Assembly (NCBI RefSeq): GCF_030445035.2
Contig: NC_080677.1
Span: forward strand, 158,969,169-159,033,168
Source: Dasypus novemcinctus
Taxonomy: Eukaryota; Chordata; Mammalia; Cingulata; Dasypodidae
Direction: 5' to 3'
DNA: 64,000 nt
Under the pieces are notes generated by a model that searched no databases, had not been told where the DNA came from, and saw nothing but the letters and a program-made list of their open reading frames with translations. The translations under genes were made by a program, and so were the position numbers. Below, one piece after another: positions 33,311-45,365 of this stretch (positions are counted from its first letter, which is position 1; every line of letters starts with the position of its first letter).

Positions 33311-33569
33311 TATTTTTATTTCTCTCCCCTTCCCCTCCCCCGCTGCCCCAGTTGTCTGTTCTCTGTGTCTATTTGCTGCGTGTTCTTCTTTGTCCGCTTC
33401 TGTTGTTGTCAGCGGCATGGGAACCTGTGTTTGTTTTCGTTGCGTCATCTTGCTGCATCAGCTCTCCATGTGTGCGGCACCATTCCTGGGCCAGCTCCAC
33501 ACGGGTTTGAACCACTTCCTCCCATGTGGTAGATGGACGCCCTAACCACTGGGCCAAGTCCGCTTCCCC
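33311..33569 (-). mobile_element. DAS-III SINE with internal deletions
   Basis: This reverse-strand copy is framed by the perfect 12-base duplication TTCACTTATTTT (33299-33310 and 33570-33581). It is only 259 bases. The middle body between CCTGGGC and CAGCTCCACACGGG is missing, and a few more bases are missing next to the B box (CACGGGTTTGAACC). Confidence 0.9.
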
Positions 33570-34369
33570 TTCACTTATTTTAAAACCTAAGTGCAGTTTT
33601 CAAGTTCAATAATTTAACATTGGTATAAGCTTGCAGTCTACAATCTGATTATTTATGTCCCAAATAACATCCTTTTGAGCCTTTTCTCTTCCTTTATACT
33701 GCATTTAATTGTCATTGTCTTTTTAGTTGCTCTTTTTTTTTTAATTGTGGAAACATATATGCAACATAAATCTTCCCATCTTTCCCACTCCTGTGCAAAC
33801 AGTTGAGTGGGATTATTCACATTCAAGTGTTGTGCTTCCCTTACCACCTTCTACTACCAAAACTTTCCCATCTCACCAAATGGAAACACTCTGCCCGTTA
33901 AGTGTTAACTCCCTCCTTGCCCTGCCTACCGTGCCAGGCAGCCTGTACTGCATTTTCTCTCTCTTTGAGCTTGCATATTCTCCAGTATTTTCTTGTAGTT
34001 ACCATGGGCTTTAATTTGTCATCCTAAATCTGTAACAATTTCATTTGATTTGATATCAATTTAACTTCAATATTATATACAAACCATGTTCCTATTCTCC
34101 TCCATTTCCCCACCTTTATGTAGTTTTTCCCACAAATTGCATATTTATGCATTTTGAGTCCACACCACTGATTTATCATTACATTTTGTGCATTGATCCC
34201 TTACATCCTGTAGGAATTAAAAGTGGAGATACAAAAAAATACAATAGTACTGGCATTTATATTTACCAATGTCATTACCCTAACTGGAGATCTTTATTTC
34301 TTCATGCAGCTTTGATCTATTGTATACTAACCATTCCTTTCAACCTGCAGAACTCCTTTTAGCATTTCT

Positions 34370-35640
34370 TGTATGGTTGTTCTAGTGGTGACTAACTCAC
34401 TCAGTTTTTATTTATCTGGAAATGTCATCTCTCCCTCAATTTTTTTTTAAGATTTATTTTTTATTTATTTCTCTCCCCTCCCCCACCCGAGTTGTCTGCT
34501 CTCTGTCCATTCACTGTGTGTTCTTCTGTGTCTGCTTGTATTCTTGTCAGTAGCACTGGGAATCTGTGTCTCTTTTTGTTGTGTCATCTTACTGAGTCAA
34601 CTCTCCATGTGTACAGTGCCACTCCTGGGCGGGCTGCACTTTTTTTGTGCGGGGCAAATCTCCATATGGGCTGCATTCCTTGCACGTGGGGCTCCCCTAT
34701 GTGGGGAACACCCCTGCATGGCACGGCACTCCTTGTGCACATTAGCACTGCATGGGGGCCAGCTCACCACACGGGCCAGGAGGCCCTGGGTTTGAACCCT
34801 GGACCTCCCATGTGGTAGGTGAATGTTCTATCAGTTGAATCGAACCCGCTTCCCCTCCCTCATTTTTGAAAGACATTTTTGCTGGATATAGAATTCTTGA
34901 GTGATGATTTTCTGCCTTCAGCACTTTAGAAACGTCATCTCACTGCTGTCTTGCCTCCATGGTTTCTGATAAGAAGTTGGCACTTTATCTTATTGAGGCT
35001 CCCTTATATGTGACAGGTTGCCTCTCTCTTATGGCTTTCAAAATTCTCTCTTTATCTTTGGCATTAGATATTCTGATTATAATTTCTTGTGGTGTGCATC
35101 TATTTGGCTTTATACCGTTTGGAGTTCATTGAGTATGTTGAATGGGTGCATCATGCCTGTTAAATTTGGAATAATTTTGGCCATTATTTCTTTGAATATT
35201 CTCTCTTCTTTCTTTCTTTCTTCTCCTTCTGGGACTCCCATAATGAGTATGCTTAATGGTGTTCTACAATTTCTTCAGGCCTTGTTCACTTTTTTTTCAT
35301 TCTTTCCTCTTTCTGATTCTGAAACTGGATGACTTCAATTATCTTATCTTCAAATTCCCTGATTCGTTTTTCTGCCAGCTCCAGTCTGCTGTTGGAAGCC
35401 CTTTAGAGAATTTCAAATTTCTGTTCCTGTGGTCTTCAACTCTGTTTGGTTTCTTTTCATAATTTCTGTCTCTCTATTGATGTTCTCTTTGTGTTCACCT
35501 ATTGTTTTCCTGACTTCCTTTAGTTCTTTGTCCATATTTTGCTTGGTCTCTTTGAGGATACTTGGACCGTTTTTAAAAAGAGTCTTCTCCTGGTATGTCC
35601 CAGATCTGGTCTCCTTGTGAGTGGTTTCTAATGCTTTCAT
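34370..35640 (-). pseudogene. L1/HAL1 ORF1 pseudogene
   Basis: ORF1 encodes an RNA-binding chaperone of the L1 particle. Readable parts are a coiled-coil-like N-terminal piece (35413-35640, with ILKETKQNMDKELKEVRK) and a C-terminal motif SRILYPAKMSFKNEG (complement near 34865-34905). Frameshifts and stops break the frame. The DAS-III SINE at 34443-34854 sits in the C-terminal part. It cannot yield a full protein. Confidence 0.7.
34443..34854 (-). mobile_element. DAS-III SINE inside HAL1 ORF1
   Basis: The reverse-strand copy has the full body and head (B box complement GGTTTGAACCC near 34788). Flanks CTCCCTCAATTTTT (34431-34444) and CTCCCTCATTTTTG (34855-34868) form the duplication. The L1 reading frame resumes on both sides. 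Confidence 0.9.
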
Positions 35641-35700
35641 CTTCTCCTTTAAACAGAGCCATGGCTTCCTATTTCTTTATATGTTTTATGATCTTTTCGT

Positions 35701-36600
35701 GACCTGTACATTTTGATATTTTAATGTGTTACCACTGGAATTTAGACCTGAGGTATCTGTTCCTTAAGCTTGTATCTAGCCTAGCTCTTCGTATGACAGA
35801 GCTGTCTTTGAATGTCAATAGCTAACAACCAAAAAAAAAAAAAAAGATAAAATGCCATTCCCAGTCTTTTCAGATTAACCTGTGTAGTGCTCTCATTCAG
35901 AGTTTATCCGTGCAATGAGCTTAGAGAATATCTCAACGTCAAAGTGTAGGGGACTCCCTGATCTTTTCTACACATATGTCTTGTCTTGAACGTGTGTGTG
36001 GCCTTAGGAATTACCGTTTGCACAGGTAGGAATGACCCCTCTCCCCAAGGAAACAGTCCCCTCATGGCCCTGCACTGTATGTCCCTCAGCCAGCAATCCT
36101 TGCTCAAGGCAGCCACAGCTTGACTGCTTGCCCACAGCATTATGCAGGAGAGTTCTGTGAGCCGCCTTCTACACACAGAGCAAATTTTAGGATGGTAAGC
36201 CTAAAAAATTCTGGTTCGGTCCCTCAGATCACCGCCAGACTGATTGGGCTAGACATCTAAGCTCCCAGCATGTGCTTGAGGGTTATTGGTCCCTCTGGAG
36301 CTGGGTCAGGGACTTGCACTGGGTGCACAGGCCAGCTCTGTGCTGAGCCACTGAAGGGCTGGGAGGCCAGCCAGGGTGCTAGGAAATACTGCATTTTTAG
36401 GACTCTTTTTCTTGATTTGATGCATACCACTTTTCTGCAATCCTTTAGTGATATCTAGAGCTATAAGAATTGTGTTTCTGCCAGTTCCTACTGGTTGTTC
36501 AAAGCTTCTTTGGGGGGCTGGAGACATGAAGCGCCTCATTTTTCCATCTTTAATACTATAGAGTTTTAAACATTTTCTTAACACTTTTTTTTCATTAGAC
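35701..36600. other. unassigned DNA, possibly HAL1 5' region
   Basis: It contains a 15-base A run at 35831-35845. No gene is seen. It may be the upstream non-coding part of the HAL1-like element. Confidence 0.35.
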
Positions 36601-37985
36601 TATTTCCAATTTAAATGTACATGATTATTTTCAGTGCAAGCACATTTGTACATGCCACCCAAATCAAATACCTCCTGGTTATAAAAAAGTTAGCAATGTT
36701 TTCTCACAAATTGTATAATTCTGTTATCCCACTTTAATTAATATTAAAATGTTAATTATATTTCAAGGTAAGAAAGAACATTATGAAATAATCAATTTTT
36801 CAGTTTTGTTAGTTTAAATTATTTTTAGTAATCTCAGTGATTTACATTTTACAATGATTTTCTTACTTCTAAGCTTCTAAGTACAAAGCAGTCTTTTATG
36901 AAAGAAATGTAAAAAGAAAAAACACCAAATATCATTAAAATCAGTTATGTTGGCTGCTTTCATTTCCAATAAACAAACATAATTCCAAATTGAAACATAT
37001 AAAGTGTTATTAATAAAGAGTGCATCCAAATGTCAAAGTCATGCAGATTTTGTAGTTTGGAAATACGCTGTGAAATCCAAATCCAAATGTCATAAACATT
37101 CAAGTGACCTTTGTGTTCCAGTCACCAAATGGCCAAACTGGCTTCTGTTACCATGGAGACACACTCTGATGGAAGGACCTCTGATGAGGTTGAGCAGCAT
37201 GAAAGATTAGGGCGCAGTGTTGTGATAAATGAGGATATGTGTTCGTGCACCTCTCTCTGAGCGCGATTAAGGGTGTGTGTGTGCTGTGTAGATAGCATTG
37301 TTTAAGGCAATAGCTAATACCAGCTATTGAGCGAATCAGAAATATTTTAAATTCTCCCCATGGGGTTCTGAATATAAAAATTGTGAGATTTAGAAAAGCA
37401 TCATTTCAATTGAAGGACAAAAGTTAATCACAAACGATTTATTTGATTGGGTTTCTCAATAAATATTATTTGATGTTCTAAGAAACACTATGTAATTAAG
37501 TAAATAGACACTGGCATGCAACTGTCAACCCAGGTACACTATGCAGATGGATTTTCTCTTATTGATGAGAACTATTTGTGGCTATAAATTCAAACGAATT
37601 AAATTTCAGTCCCACATGTCTGTGCCTACTATGGGGAAGGCACTGTTAAGTGCAGTGGGAAAACAGAGATAAGAACGATACCATAGACTGTTTCCAAGGA
37701 GTAATAAGTTCATAGACTTTAAAATCTGCTTTATTCCATACCTTAGTTGTAACTGAGTTTCAAGTAAGGACCATATTTCCTCAAGGGAGGAAAATAGTGT
37801 ACTTGGACATGGATAGCAGATAAATATTCTAGAAACAGAAAGCCTTCAAGGTAGGCAAGGAAATGATAAAATGTGTAGTCAGGGTCTCACTAGAAAAAGC
37901 AAGGCTTGAAGTTAGAAAATCAAAAGATAAGTGCAAAATAACAGTTATTAGATGAATGTGGCAGTGCATAAGGCATGAAAGCAGA
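36601..37985. other. repeat-free AT-rich block, candidate conserved non-coding DNA
   Basis: Unlike its surroundings, this stretch shows no repeat family I recognise. It has homeodomain-type TTAATTAATATTAAAATG (36734 on) and TTAATTATA (36751 on). It also has GTTACCATGGAGAC (37147-37160), close to the RFX X-box consensus. No open frame here is convincing. Confidence 0.35.
37147..37160. promoter_or_regulatory. RFX-type X-box-like site
   Basis: GTTACCATGGAGAC has one perfect half-site (GTTACC), a 2-base spacer and a second half GGAGAC in place of GGYAAC. The match is by inspection only. Confidence 0.35.
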
Positions 37986-39494
37986 CGCAGTAGAAGTGAG
38001 ATTGGGACAAAATGGCAGACTAGCATTCGGACATTCCCTCCCTCCCACCAAATATACTATGAAAAAATTATATTTAAAAAACCCATGATAGCATGGGAAA
38101 ACAAGAAGAGTTTACTTGATGTACCAGAAATTTTGAAGACTCCTTGATATAAATCAGATCAGGATCAGGACTAATGAAACTGGAGGAAATCTCAGCTCAT
38201 CAAACTTGCTGTCTAGTTTAGGGGCACTCCAAGCCCGGAAGTGAAGAGCCCAAGGGACGCAGAGTGCCTCCTGGTGGTCACCTGGGTGATGGCTCAAGAA
38301 CTGCATCTTGAGCTGCAAGATGGATGGGGTCTTCCCTTCTCCTGCCAAACAGTGGGCAACAGAGCCTTTGGTCCATAGCCTAAAACAGCCTTATGTGGGC
38401 TGAGCCTCAAGTATAGGTGGGCCTCAGAAAGATACCAACACATGGGAGTGAAAGAGCTCCTTTAGTCTGGAAACAAGCTACTCTTGTGGGAAGTAAATAA
38501 ACGTGCACAAATATTCCTGCCTTGTACATGGGGGTGACATGAATATTTTAAATTTAGAAAATAAGATAAATTATGTTTAAATACGTATGTTTAAATGTAG
38601 AGAATTAAGATGGACGTCTTCCCAACCAAAGTGGAAAATAATGATCCATGAATCTAGCAAAAGACAGAAAAAGGAAGAAAACAACCAAAATGTGTAGAAA
38701 AAGACAACATGGAACAAAATGACATTAATAAATCCAAGCACATCAGTAACAACATTTTGAATTGATTACATTTGCCTAATAAAAAAAGACAGAGGTATTC
38801 AGGTATAAAACCAGAGTCTAGCTATGGGTGTATAGGTTTTTTCAAGAAACATCTGAAAATAGGATGCCCCACCCCACAAAAATAAGGTATAAAATAAAAT
38901 TATGGATAAAATATACCTGGTAAGTGTTAACAAGAGGAAAAGGCGGAGTAATCATAACATGCAGCATAGAATTCAATGTAAAATGTATTTATTGGAACAG
39001 AAATTAATTCCTTCCGCGGGAGGGAAACAAATCAAGAATATGACCACTATAAGTGTATAATTAACAACACATCTTTAAGATAAATGAAGTAAAAAACTAC
39101 AGAGATAAAAAACTTGGCACATCTGCAATTATTGTAGGACACTTAACATGCATGTCAGGAAAGAACATATCAAAGAGAAGAAAAATTAAGGAAGGATGAA
39201 AAATATTTGAATAACAGAATTAAAAAGTTGTATTTTTTAGTTCGAAATAGGATTTTGACCCAATACATAAGAAGTAGCCTTTTCAAACAAACCTAGAGTA
39301 TTAAAAAATAGATTTTGAATTAGGCCCCCCAAAACCACAATAAATTCCAAAAAACAGAGAACCTACAGGCCAGTCATTGACGAAAATCCAATGTTGTTTA
39401 TTAATAAAAAAAAGATCTTTGTTCATCTTAAGAGAAAAACAATATAAGAATTAAAAAGTATTGCGAAAAGGATGAGAATAAGAACATTATATAT

Positions 39495-39688
39495 CAGGGG
39501 TTCTTAACCTTTTTTGTTCCATAGACCCCTTTGCCAGTCAGGTGAAAACCACAGATCCTTTACTAAGTTCACACTAAACTGTGCATTTTTAATAAATATA
39601 TCACACCCATACCAACTTGTCCCCACAAGAATAATATCTTTTTTTGAATTTCAATTAAATCTCATAGACCCCTTGTTGACAACCCCTG
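39495..39688. mobile_element. non-autonomous hAT-type DNA transposon
   Basis: The 194-base element begins CAGGGGTTCTTAACC and ends GTTGACAACCCCTG, giving imperfect terminal inverted repeats. Eight-base flanks TTATATAT (39487-39494) and CTATATAT (39689-39696) match at seven positions, as expected for hAT. It lies inside an old L1. Confidence 0.8.
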
Positions 39689-40149
39689 CTATATATCAAC
39701 CCTTGAAATAATAAGGGTAAAAGGAGAATTTAATGAACTAGAGAGCAAATTAGAAATCAGTACACTTAATTAATAAAAAATAGGTAACACTTTGGATATC
39801 CTAATAAAATATCATGTCAAGCAATTTTGATCAGGGAAAAACGGTAGTACATAATCTAGCTTATTGTAGTTTTGGTAGACTTCCTGTAAGAGTTTTTATC
39901 ATATTAAAAATATCATATTCCCAACTCATTCTAGAAGATAGAAAAACCAGGTATTAAAATTCATCCATAACTGGTAAAAAATTCCTTTGAAAGAAGGAAT
40001 AAAATGATAGGCCATTTATCCTGTGAAACTTGTAATATCATATGCAAAATTTTAGCAAAAAAACCTAGCAGGGTATTTTAAGATTCATTCTAAGTAGGCA
40101 TTATATCAGAAATGCAAGGATTCTCTCTGTCTAATGCAATCTTTATGAA

Positions 40150-40680
40150 AATTCCAGCAAGATTTTTTTTTGCAGAAATTGACAAGCAGATCTTAAAACT
40201 ATATGGAAATTCAAAACAACTAGAAGGGCCAAAACAACCTTGAAAAGGAATGAAGTTGAAGGACTTTCATGTCCCAATTTTATAACTTACCATTAAGTTT
40301 TAGTTATCAAGATTGTGTGGTATCAGCAGAAGAATAAACATATAGAACAATGGAACAGAATTGAGAGTCCAGAAATAAATTCTTATATTTTAGTCAAGTC
40401 GTGGGAGAAAGAATAGTCTGTCCACCAAACAGTGATGGGGTAATTGGATACCTACATGGAAAAAAGATGAAATTAGACTTGCGTCTCACACCATACACAA
40501 AAGCTAACTCAAAATGCATCACAGTCTTAAATGTAGGAGCAAAAACAATAAAAGTTTTAGAAATGCAAAGGTGGTTTGATGTAAAAAGGAAAACCTTACT
40601 TCAACATATTAAAAGAGAAAAAAATGATGATTTCAAAAGATGCACAAAAATCATTTACTAAATTTCAACAACTATCCCTA
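40150..40680 (+). pseudogene. L1 ORF2 C-terminal remnant
   Basis: ACATATAGAACAATGGAACAG and GAGTCCAGAAATAAATTCTT encode the ORF2 region that normally reads HI-QWNRIE-PEIN. The open segment 40401-40661 carries LRLTPYTKANSK, like the L1 motif of the same place. Stops and frameshifts lie on both sides. ORF2 in intact L1 supplies endonuclease and reverse transcriptase; neither core is complete here. Confidence 0.7.
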
Positions 40681-41660
40681 ATGACAAGTCTCAGTAAGCT
40701 AAGAATAGAAGGGAGATTTCAGACCTTGCAAAGAGTATTCTTCCTGAAACCCACAGGCCAACATCATTGGTAAGGCGAAACATTAAAAACATTTACTGAA
40801 AAAGCAAGTTAATTCAAGTATGGCTTTCATCACCTCTACTAATCAGCATTTTACTAAAGCTCCTAGTCCACTACAAGAAAGTAAGAAAAATAAATATGGA
40901 AGAAGTATTTGAGAAAGAGAAAAAAATCTGCCATTACTTACAGATTATTTGTTTCTTTATCTAGGAAATGCAAGTAAGAATAAATGATTATATCTCATAA
41001 AACAGCTCAGTCACATAGCCAGCTGTGATAATCAACATGAGAAATCTATTGTTTTTATACACCTACAATAACAAATTGGAAAATGGAATGGAAAGGTTTC
41101 ATTTACACTATCAAGAATTAGCATAAACTACCTGGTAAACTGAAGAAGTGTGCCAAGTCCTTTTCATTCATCCATTCATTCAATGAATTGAGGGCCTACT
41201 ATGTGCCAGACATCATCCTTCCACTCCTAGGTATATATCCAACAGAAATGCTTACATAGGTGAACCAAAAGGCATGTTCAAAAATTTTATAATAGTCTTT
41301 ACAATTATCCAAAAATGAAACAAACAATAATAGTAGAAAAGACAAATAAATCATGATACATCCAAACAATGACTCTTATACAGCAAAGAAAATGAACCAA
41401 TGCAATATGCAAGAACTTTTGAGTGAATTTCTTAAGCATAATGTTTTGCAAAAGAGCAAAATGTACAAGAATACATATACTTTATTATTCTATTTTATGA
41501 ACTTCAAAAAACAGGCAAAACTAATTGATGATGACAGAACTGAGGGAGTGGGCAGAAGGAAGGTGTTCCAGTTTTGACCTGGGAGACAGCCACATGTTCT
41601 ATCCACTTTGTGGACCTCATGGATGTCACTTTCATTTGTGCATTTTTCTGCATAAAGGCT

Positions 41661-42625
41661 ATTCTTCAGTAGAATGTTCCTTTTTAAAAAGTGAGTAGGT
41701 ATGGCTAATGTTTGTGCACCTTCCTTTAATGAGCTGTTGTGATGTTGTTTTTGAGTTACTGATAATAAAGTGATTTTTCTTCCAAAAAATACAAAAGGAC
41801 CAATGTACATACTCTAAATATGAAATAAAGTTTATTTTAAGAAATAAGTTGTATCCAATTGACTAGAATGAGACCTTCTCTCCCAGGTGAGTGGCCAGCT
41901 AATGTGCCAACTGAAATAAAAAGAAGAGACTCCGATGGAAAAATTAGACCATGTAGGTACTTATATGTTTGTTGATGTCACGTGTTCCTACAATGTTTTG
42001 TCTTCTCTTCTGGAGTCTTCTTAATATTGTTCTTTGTTTGCAGTGTATTGCCATCCACTGGTCTTGTTTCATGTGAACTTATGAGAAAGTGACTCAAATG
42101 TCAGTAATTTTTGATATTTGAGATCACACCATACATTTCTGTCAAAGAATTTTAATTATTCATGGAGCATCATTTTCTGAGCTCTCCACCAGGTGCTCTG
42201 GGAGATTAAAAAATCATTCTCCAAGTTCTGCAGGAGCAACACACAGCAAGGGAGACAAGAGGCACACTTGACATTCATTCATTCATTCGTTCATTCATTC
42301 ATTCATTCCTGGTTAGTTCCTTCACACACTGAGTCATTCAGCAAGCATCTCACAGGAAACAATCTCCTTGGTGTTGGAGTGCTAATGATAAATACAACAC
42401 AGCTCTCACCCTTAAGGACTTTGCAATTTGGTGCAAGAAGGAAACAAATATATAATGAATTATTACCCAAGGTGATAGAAAATTGTGCCCCAAATGTTAA
42501 CAGAAAGCCAAAGCATTAGAAAGTGTGGAATTTATATTTCAACTGATGTCGCTCAGCATTCCTGGACAGGAAGGGCCTTTGTGAAGCCGTGAGGTCCTGC
42601 AGCCAGAGAAGGTGCTTGGGAATTG
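41661..42625. other. unassigned DNA with an (ATTC)n microsatellite
   Basis: ATTC units run from 42273 to 42308 with one change. The rest is unassigned and no gene is seen. Confidence 0.5.
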
Positions 42626-42629
42626 CCAG

Positions 42630-42780
42630 TTAGCATCTCAGCTCTGCAATTTCTACGGAAGGGTCTTGAATAGCACTCATAACTCACCGCAGCTCAGCAT
42701 TCTCCTCTGTAATTTGAGGATAATAACTCCTCTCTGCGGGATTGCTACGGGGATTAAATGAAATAAGGTCTATGAAGCCC
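42630..42780 (+). repeat. MIR SINE
   Basis: CATCTCAGCTCTGCAATTTC, CTCCTCTGTAATTTGAGGATAA and GGGATTAAATGAAATAAGG follow the MIR 3' half. Confidence 0.7.
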
Positions 42781-43814
42781 AGATGTCTCAAACCAAGGCT
42801 GAAGAATAAAGTGCCTTTAATCCTCACATTTCATACTAAATCTCTCAGGACCTAACTCCAGGAGTTTTACTCTGGAAAGTCCAAGAGTTCCAGGGTGCTT
42901 TCTCAGCCAAAGAGGCCAGTGTTGCAACACTCAGCTCTCCAGAGAGTCAGAAGAAAGGCTGTGGGCCCCTTTGGCCCCAGCTGCTAAAGCAAGGCCACTG
43001 CCTGAGCCAGCTGGCCATGGCCTCCTGCACACAGGCTTGCCTGGGAGCCTCATTGCTGCGTCTGTTAAAGTATGAAGACGGAGTGCAGGAGGCCTTGTCC
43101 TTCCGTTACCTGCTGCCCCATGAAGGAGGAGAAGACTTGACCGTCTTCCTTGACCTCTTATTGCACTGATGCTTCCAGGGTTCCCCTTCTTGATGACAGA
43201 CAGAGTGAGGTACTTCCAACAAAAAGGCTGCCCTGCGGAAGATTCTCTCCCTTACTGTGGTCTCCCACAATAGCTTTGGCACCATATCTAGAAGAATTCA
43301 TTTCTCAAATTCTCCAGGGAGGTACTGACGACACTTGCCGTACAAATTGAACTAAATCGGGAGAAGAACTTCACTTGAGCCAGTGCAATGGTTCTTACAA
43401 AAAATCGCTTTATAAACACACACTTGGCTGCTCTCAAATTGGAATCCTTGAGGCTCAATGGTTGTGGAACTCTTTGTCTTCCAAGATGTCTCCAGGCAAG
43501 GCAGAAGCTTGGGGATATGTTCCCAATGTCCTAGAAAAAGAGGCAGGGCATGTGCCTTTTGACATTCTTGTCAATAGGAGGGCTGAGGTCCAAGGAGGTT
43601 GGTTTCTTGCTCACAGTCCTCTCCCAGGATTCTGGTGTAGTGGGGCCTCATAATGAAATATAAGGTACACAGATAACAGAAAAGGAAGAAATGTTTTGAG
43701 GTTTTAGGTAAGGTGATGGTGAGTATTTTTTGTGTTTGTTTTCTTCCATCAATATGCATCAGACAAATGTATTAATCTTCCTATAATCCAGGAATGCAAA
43801 ATGAGAAGAGAATA
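42781..43814. other. unassigned non-coding DNA
   Basis: No gene or repeat is recognised. Open frames are under 95 codons. Confidence 0.4.
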
Positions 43815-43898
43815 TGAGTTGGTTACAATGGCACATTCAGCCTGAGTTGGTTACAATGGCACATTCAACCTGAGTTGGTTACAATGGCACATTCAACC
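43815..43898. repeat. 28-base tandem repeat, three units
   Basis: Units at 43815-43842, 43843-43870 and 43871-43898 each begin TGAGTTGGTTACAATGGCAC. They differ at one or two positions at the end (CAGCC, CAACC, CAACC). Confidence 0.97.
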
Positions 43899-45365
43899 CC
43901 ATCCCAACCCTCGATGCTCCTGTTGTTTATGAAAAGGAGCAAATACACGTTTTTCAGAAGTTTATATCATCTCAGCATGATGTCTCACTTCTTTTTGGTA
44001 TAATTTTGGCAAGCATTTATGTAGTGCTCTACTTATTTCTCTGTCAGCTAGGTTCTATATTATAAGTACGCATTATGCAAGAGTGAAAACCTGTTTCATT
44101 CAGTCCTAATTTTAACACCATTTGTTTTTCCTGAAAATATGTCAGTGCTTTTTCTCTCTTCTCCTCACTTCTAAACCTACACTGACGGTGTAGACACCAA
44201 AGTTGCTCAGCCTAGTTAAACTGCTGGATAGAGAGAGAGAATTTTTCTCCTACCTCCACGCTAGTGAGCCACAGGGCCAGGACAAAGTAAAGGGTTGATA
44301 TTTAGTTCTCACAGACAGTCCTTTCAGATTTTAACCAACATACAATATTAATAATTTCGAGCCATCATGTGTCCACACAAGTCCCCCTGCCCTTTGCTCC
44401 GCAGATGACCTTGCCTCCTTCTTTACTGAAAGCTCGACTGATGCCACCAGTGGATGCTCGCCCTCCACTGCCCTCTCTAGAATCTCTCCCCCTTCACCAC
44501 GCTGTCATGCTGTCCCTTTTGTCTGTTGACCGGATGTCTATCTCCTGACAAAACTCATCCTCCCTCCAGCCATTCCTTGGGTCGTGTGGATGAGCACACG
44601 AAGCACTCCTGTGTCTGTCTGTCTCTCCTTTCCATGGAGGCCACCTGGACGGAAGAGTCGTGAGGTCATCGTTTAGAAAGCCCTGGCCCTGCCCGCTCAG
44701 GGAAAGCCAAAAGAGCTTTGCTCTTGGTAAGACAATAGCTGAGCTAAGCCCCTGTAAACCTTACCATCCTGATAGATACCCAATATTTCAGGGCCAGTCT
44801 CGTGGGCATCACTGGTTTTACTCTTGTCTTTCATGACAAGGCCCACTGACCTGAGAGTGCCCAATGGGCAGCCGGCGGTGCCCTGGGCCCTGTGAGCAGC
44901 CTGGGTGCCTTTGCTCCCTCCGGCCCTCCCAAGAGTTGGCCTCGCGTCTCCTTAGCCTTCCCCAGGGCACTTGTATCCACCTGGCTGCCCAGCCCACCCT
45001 TCCTCGGACCTGCCCAGAGCACTCCTCCGTTCAAGACCCAACACGCCCCAGCCGTACCCCTTTCCCCAGGCCTCCTGTCTTCCCTAGCAGCGAACAGCTC
45101 ATCTATTTCATTTGTTCAACATGACCGAGGTAATCATGCAATGTCTGCTCACCTTCCGGGGTTAAAAGGCCAAAACAGGGATTCTTTTAAGATTAAGGAA
45201 CTAGATATTCAGAGGGGATGATGGGAGAGGAGAGGAAGATGGAGGGAGCACGTGGAGGGAACTCCGAGCAAGGAGTCTGTCAGCACGGGTCATTTGGTCT
45301 CCCAGCTCCTCCTTGGAATTGAGAAGAGCAAATTCAAAAACCAGAATGGATTCCCCTCTGAAACA
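43899..45365. other. unassigned DNA, possible ancient LINE piece
   Basis: The stretch near 44400-44430 (GCAGATGACCTTGCCTCCTT, then CTTTACTGAAA) resembles the start of a reverse transcriptase region in CR1/L2-type LINEs. Similarity is short and uncertain. The block 44850-45080 is C-rich. No gene is called. Confidence 0.3.

Larger units (their letters stand above)
33727..35700 (-). mobile_element. HAL1-like element (ORF1-only L1 derivative), carries a SINE
   Basis: On the reverse strand a decayed ORF1 (about 35640 down to 34370) is followed by non-coding sequence. An L1-type 3' end closes it at 33727 (A tail as T run). No ORF2 intervenes, which is the layout of HAL1 (half-L1). The element may extend upstream to about 36590, but I cannot fix its 5' end. 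Confidence 0.65.
37990..41660 (+). mobile_element. old L1, internally deleted, split by a hAT element
   Basis: It starts near GGGACAAAATGGCAGACTAG (38004), an L1 5'UTR-like landmark. The endonuclease start of ORF2 may be represented near 38690-38800. A reverse transcriptase remnant follows at about 39850-40680. The 3' end (CCTAGGTATATATCCAACAG near 41227) runs to about 41650. The longest frame, 40401-40661, ends an ORF2-like segment. It is strongly decayed. Confidence 0.6.

Noticed and set aside
41160-41215. Regulatory element at ATTCATTC...CTACTATGTGCCAG
   Set aside because: This motif is common in ancient mammalian interspersed repeats.
44395-44480. Exon of a protein gene
   Set aside because: The short Asp-Asp-Leu-Ala-Ser-Phe-Phe-like stretch fits an ancient LINE reverse transcriptase remnant better, and even that is uncertain.
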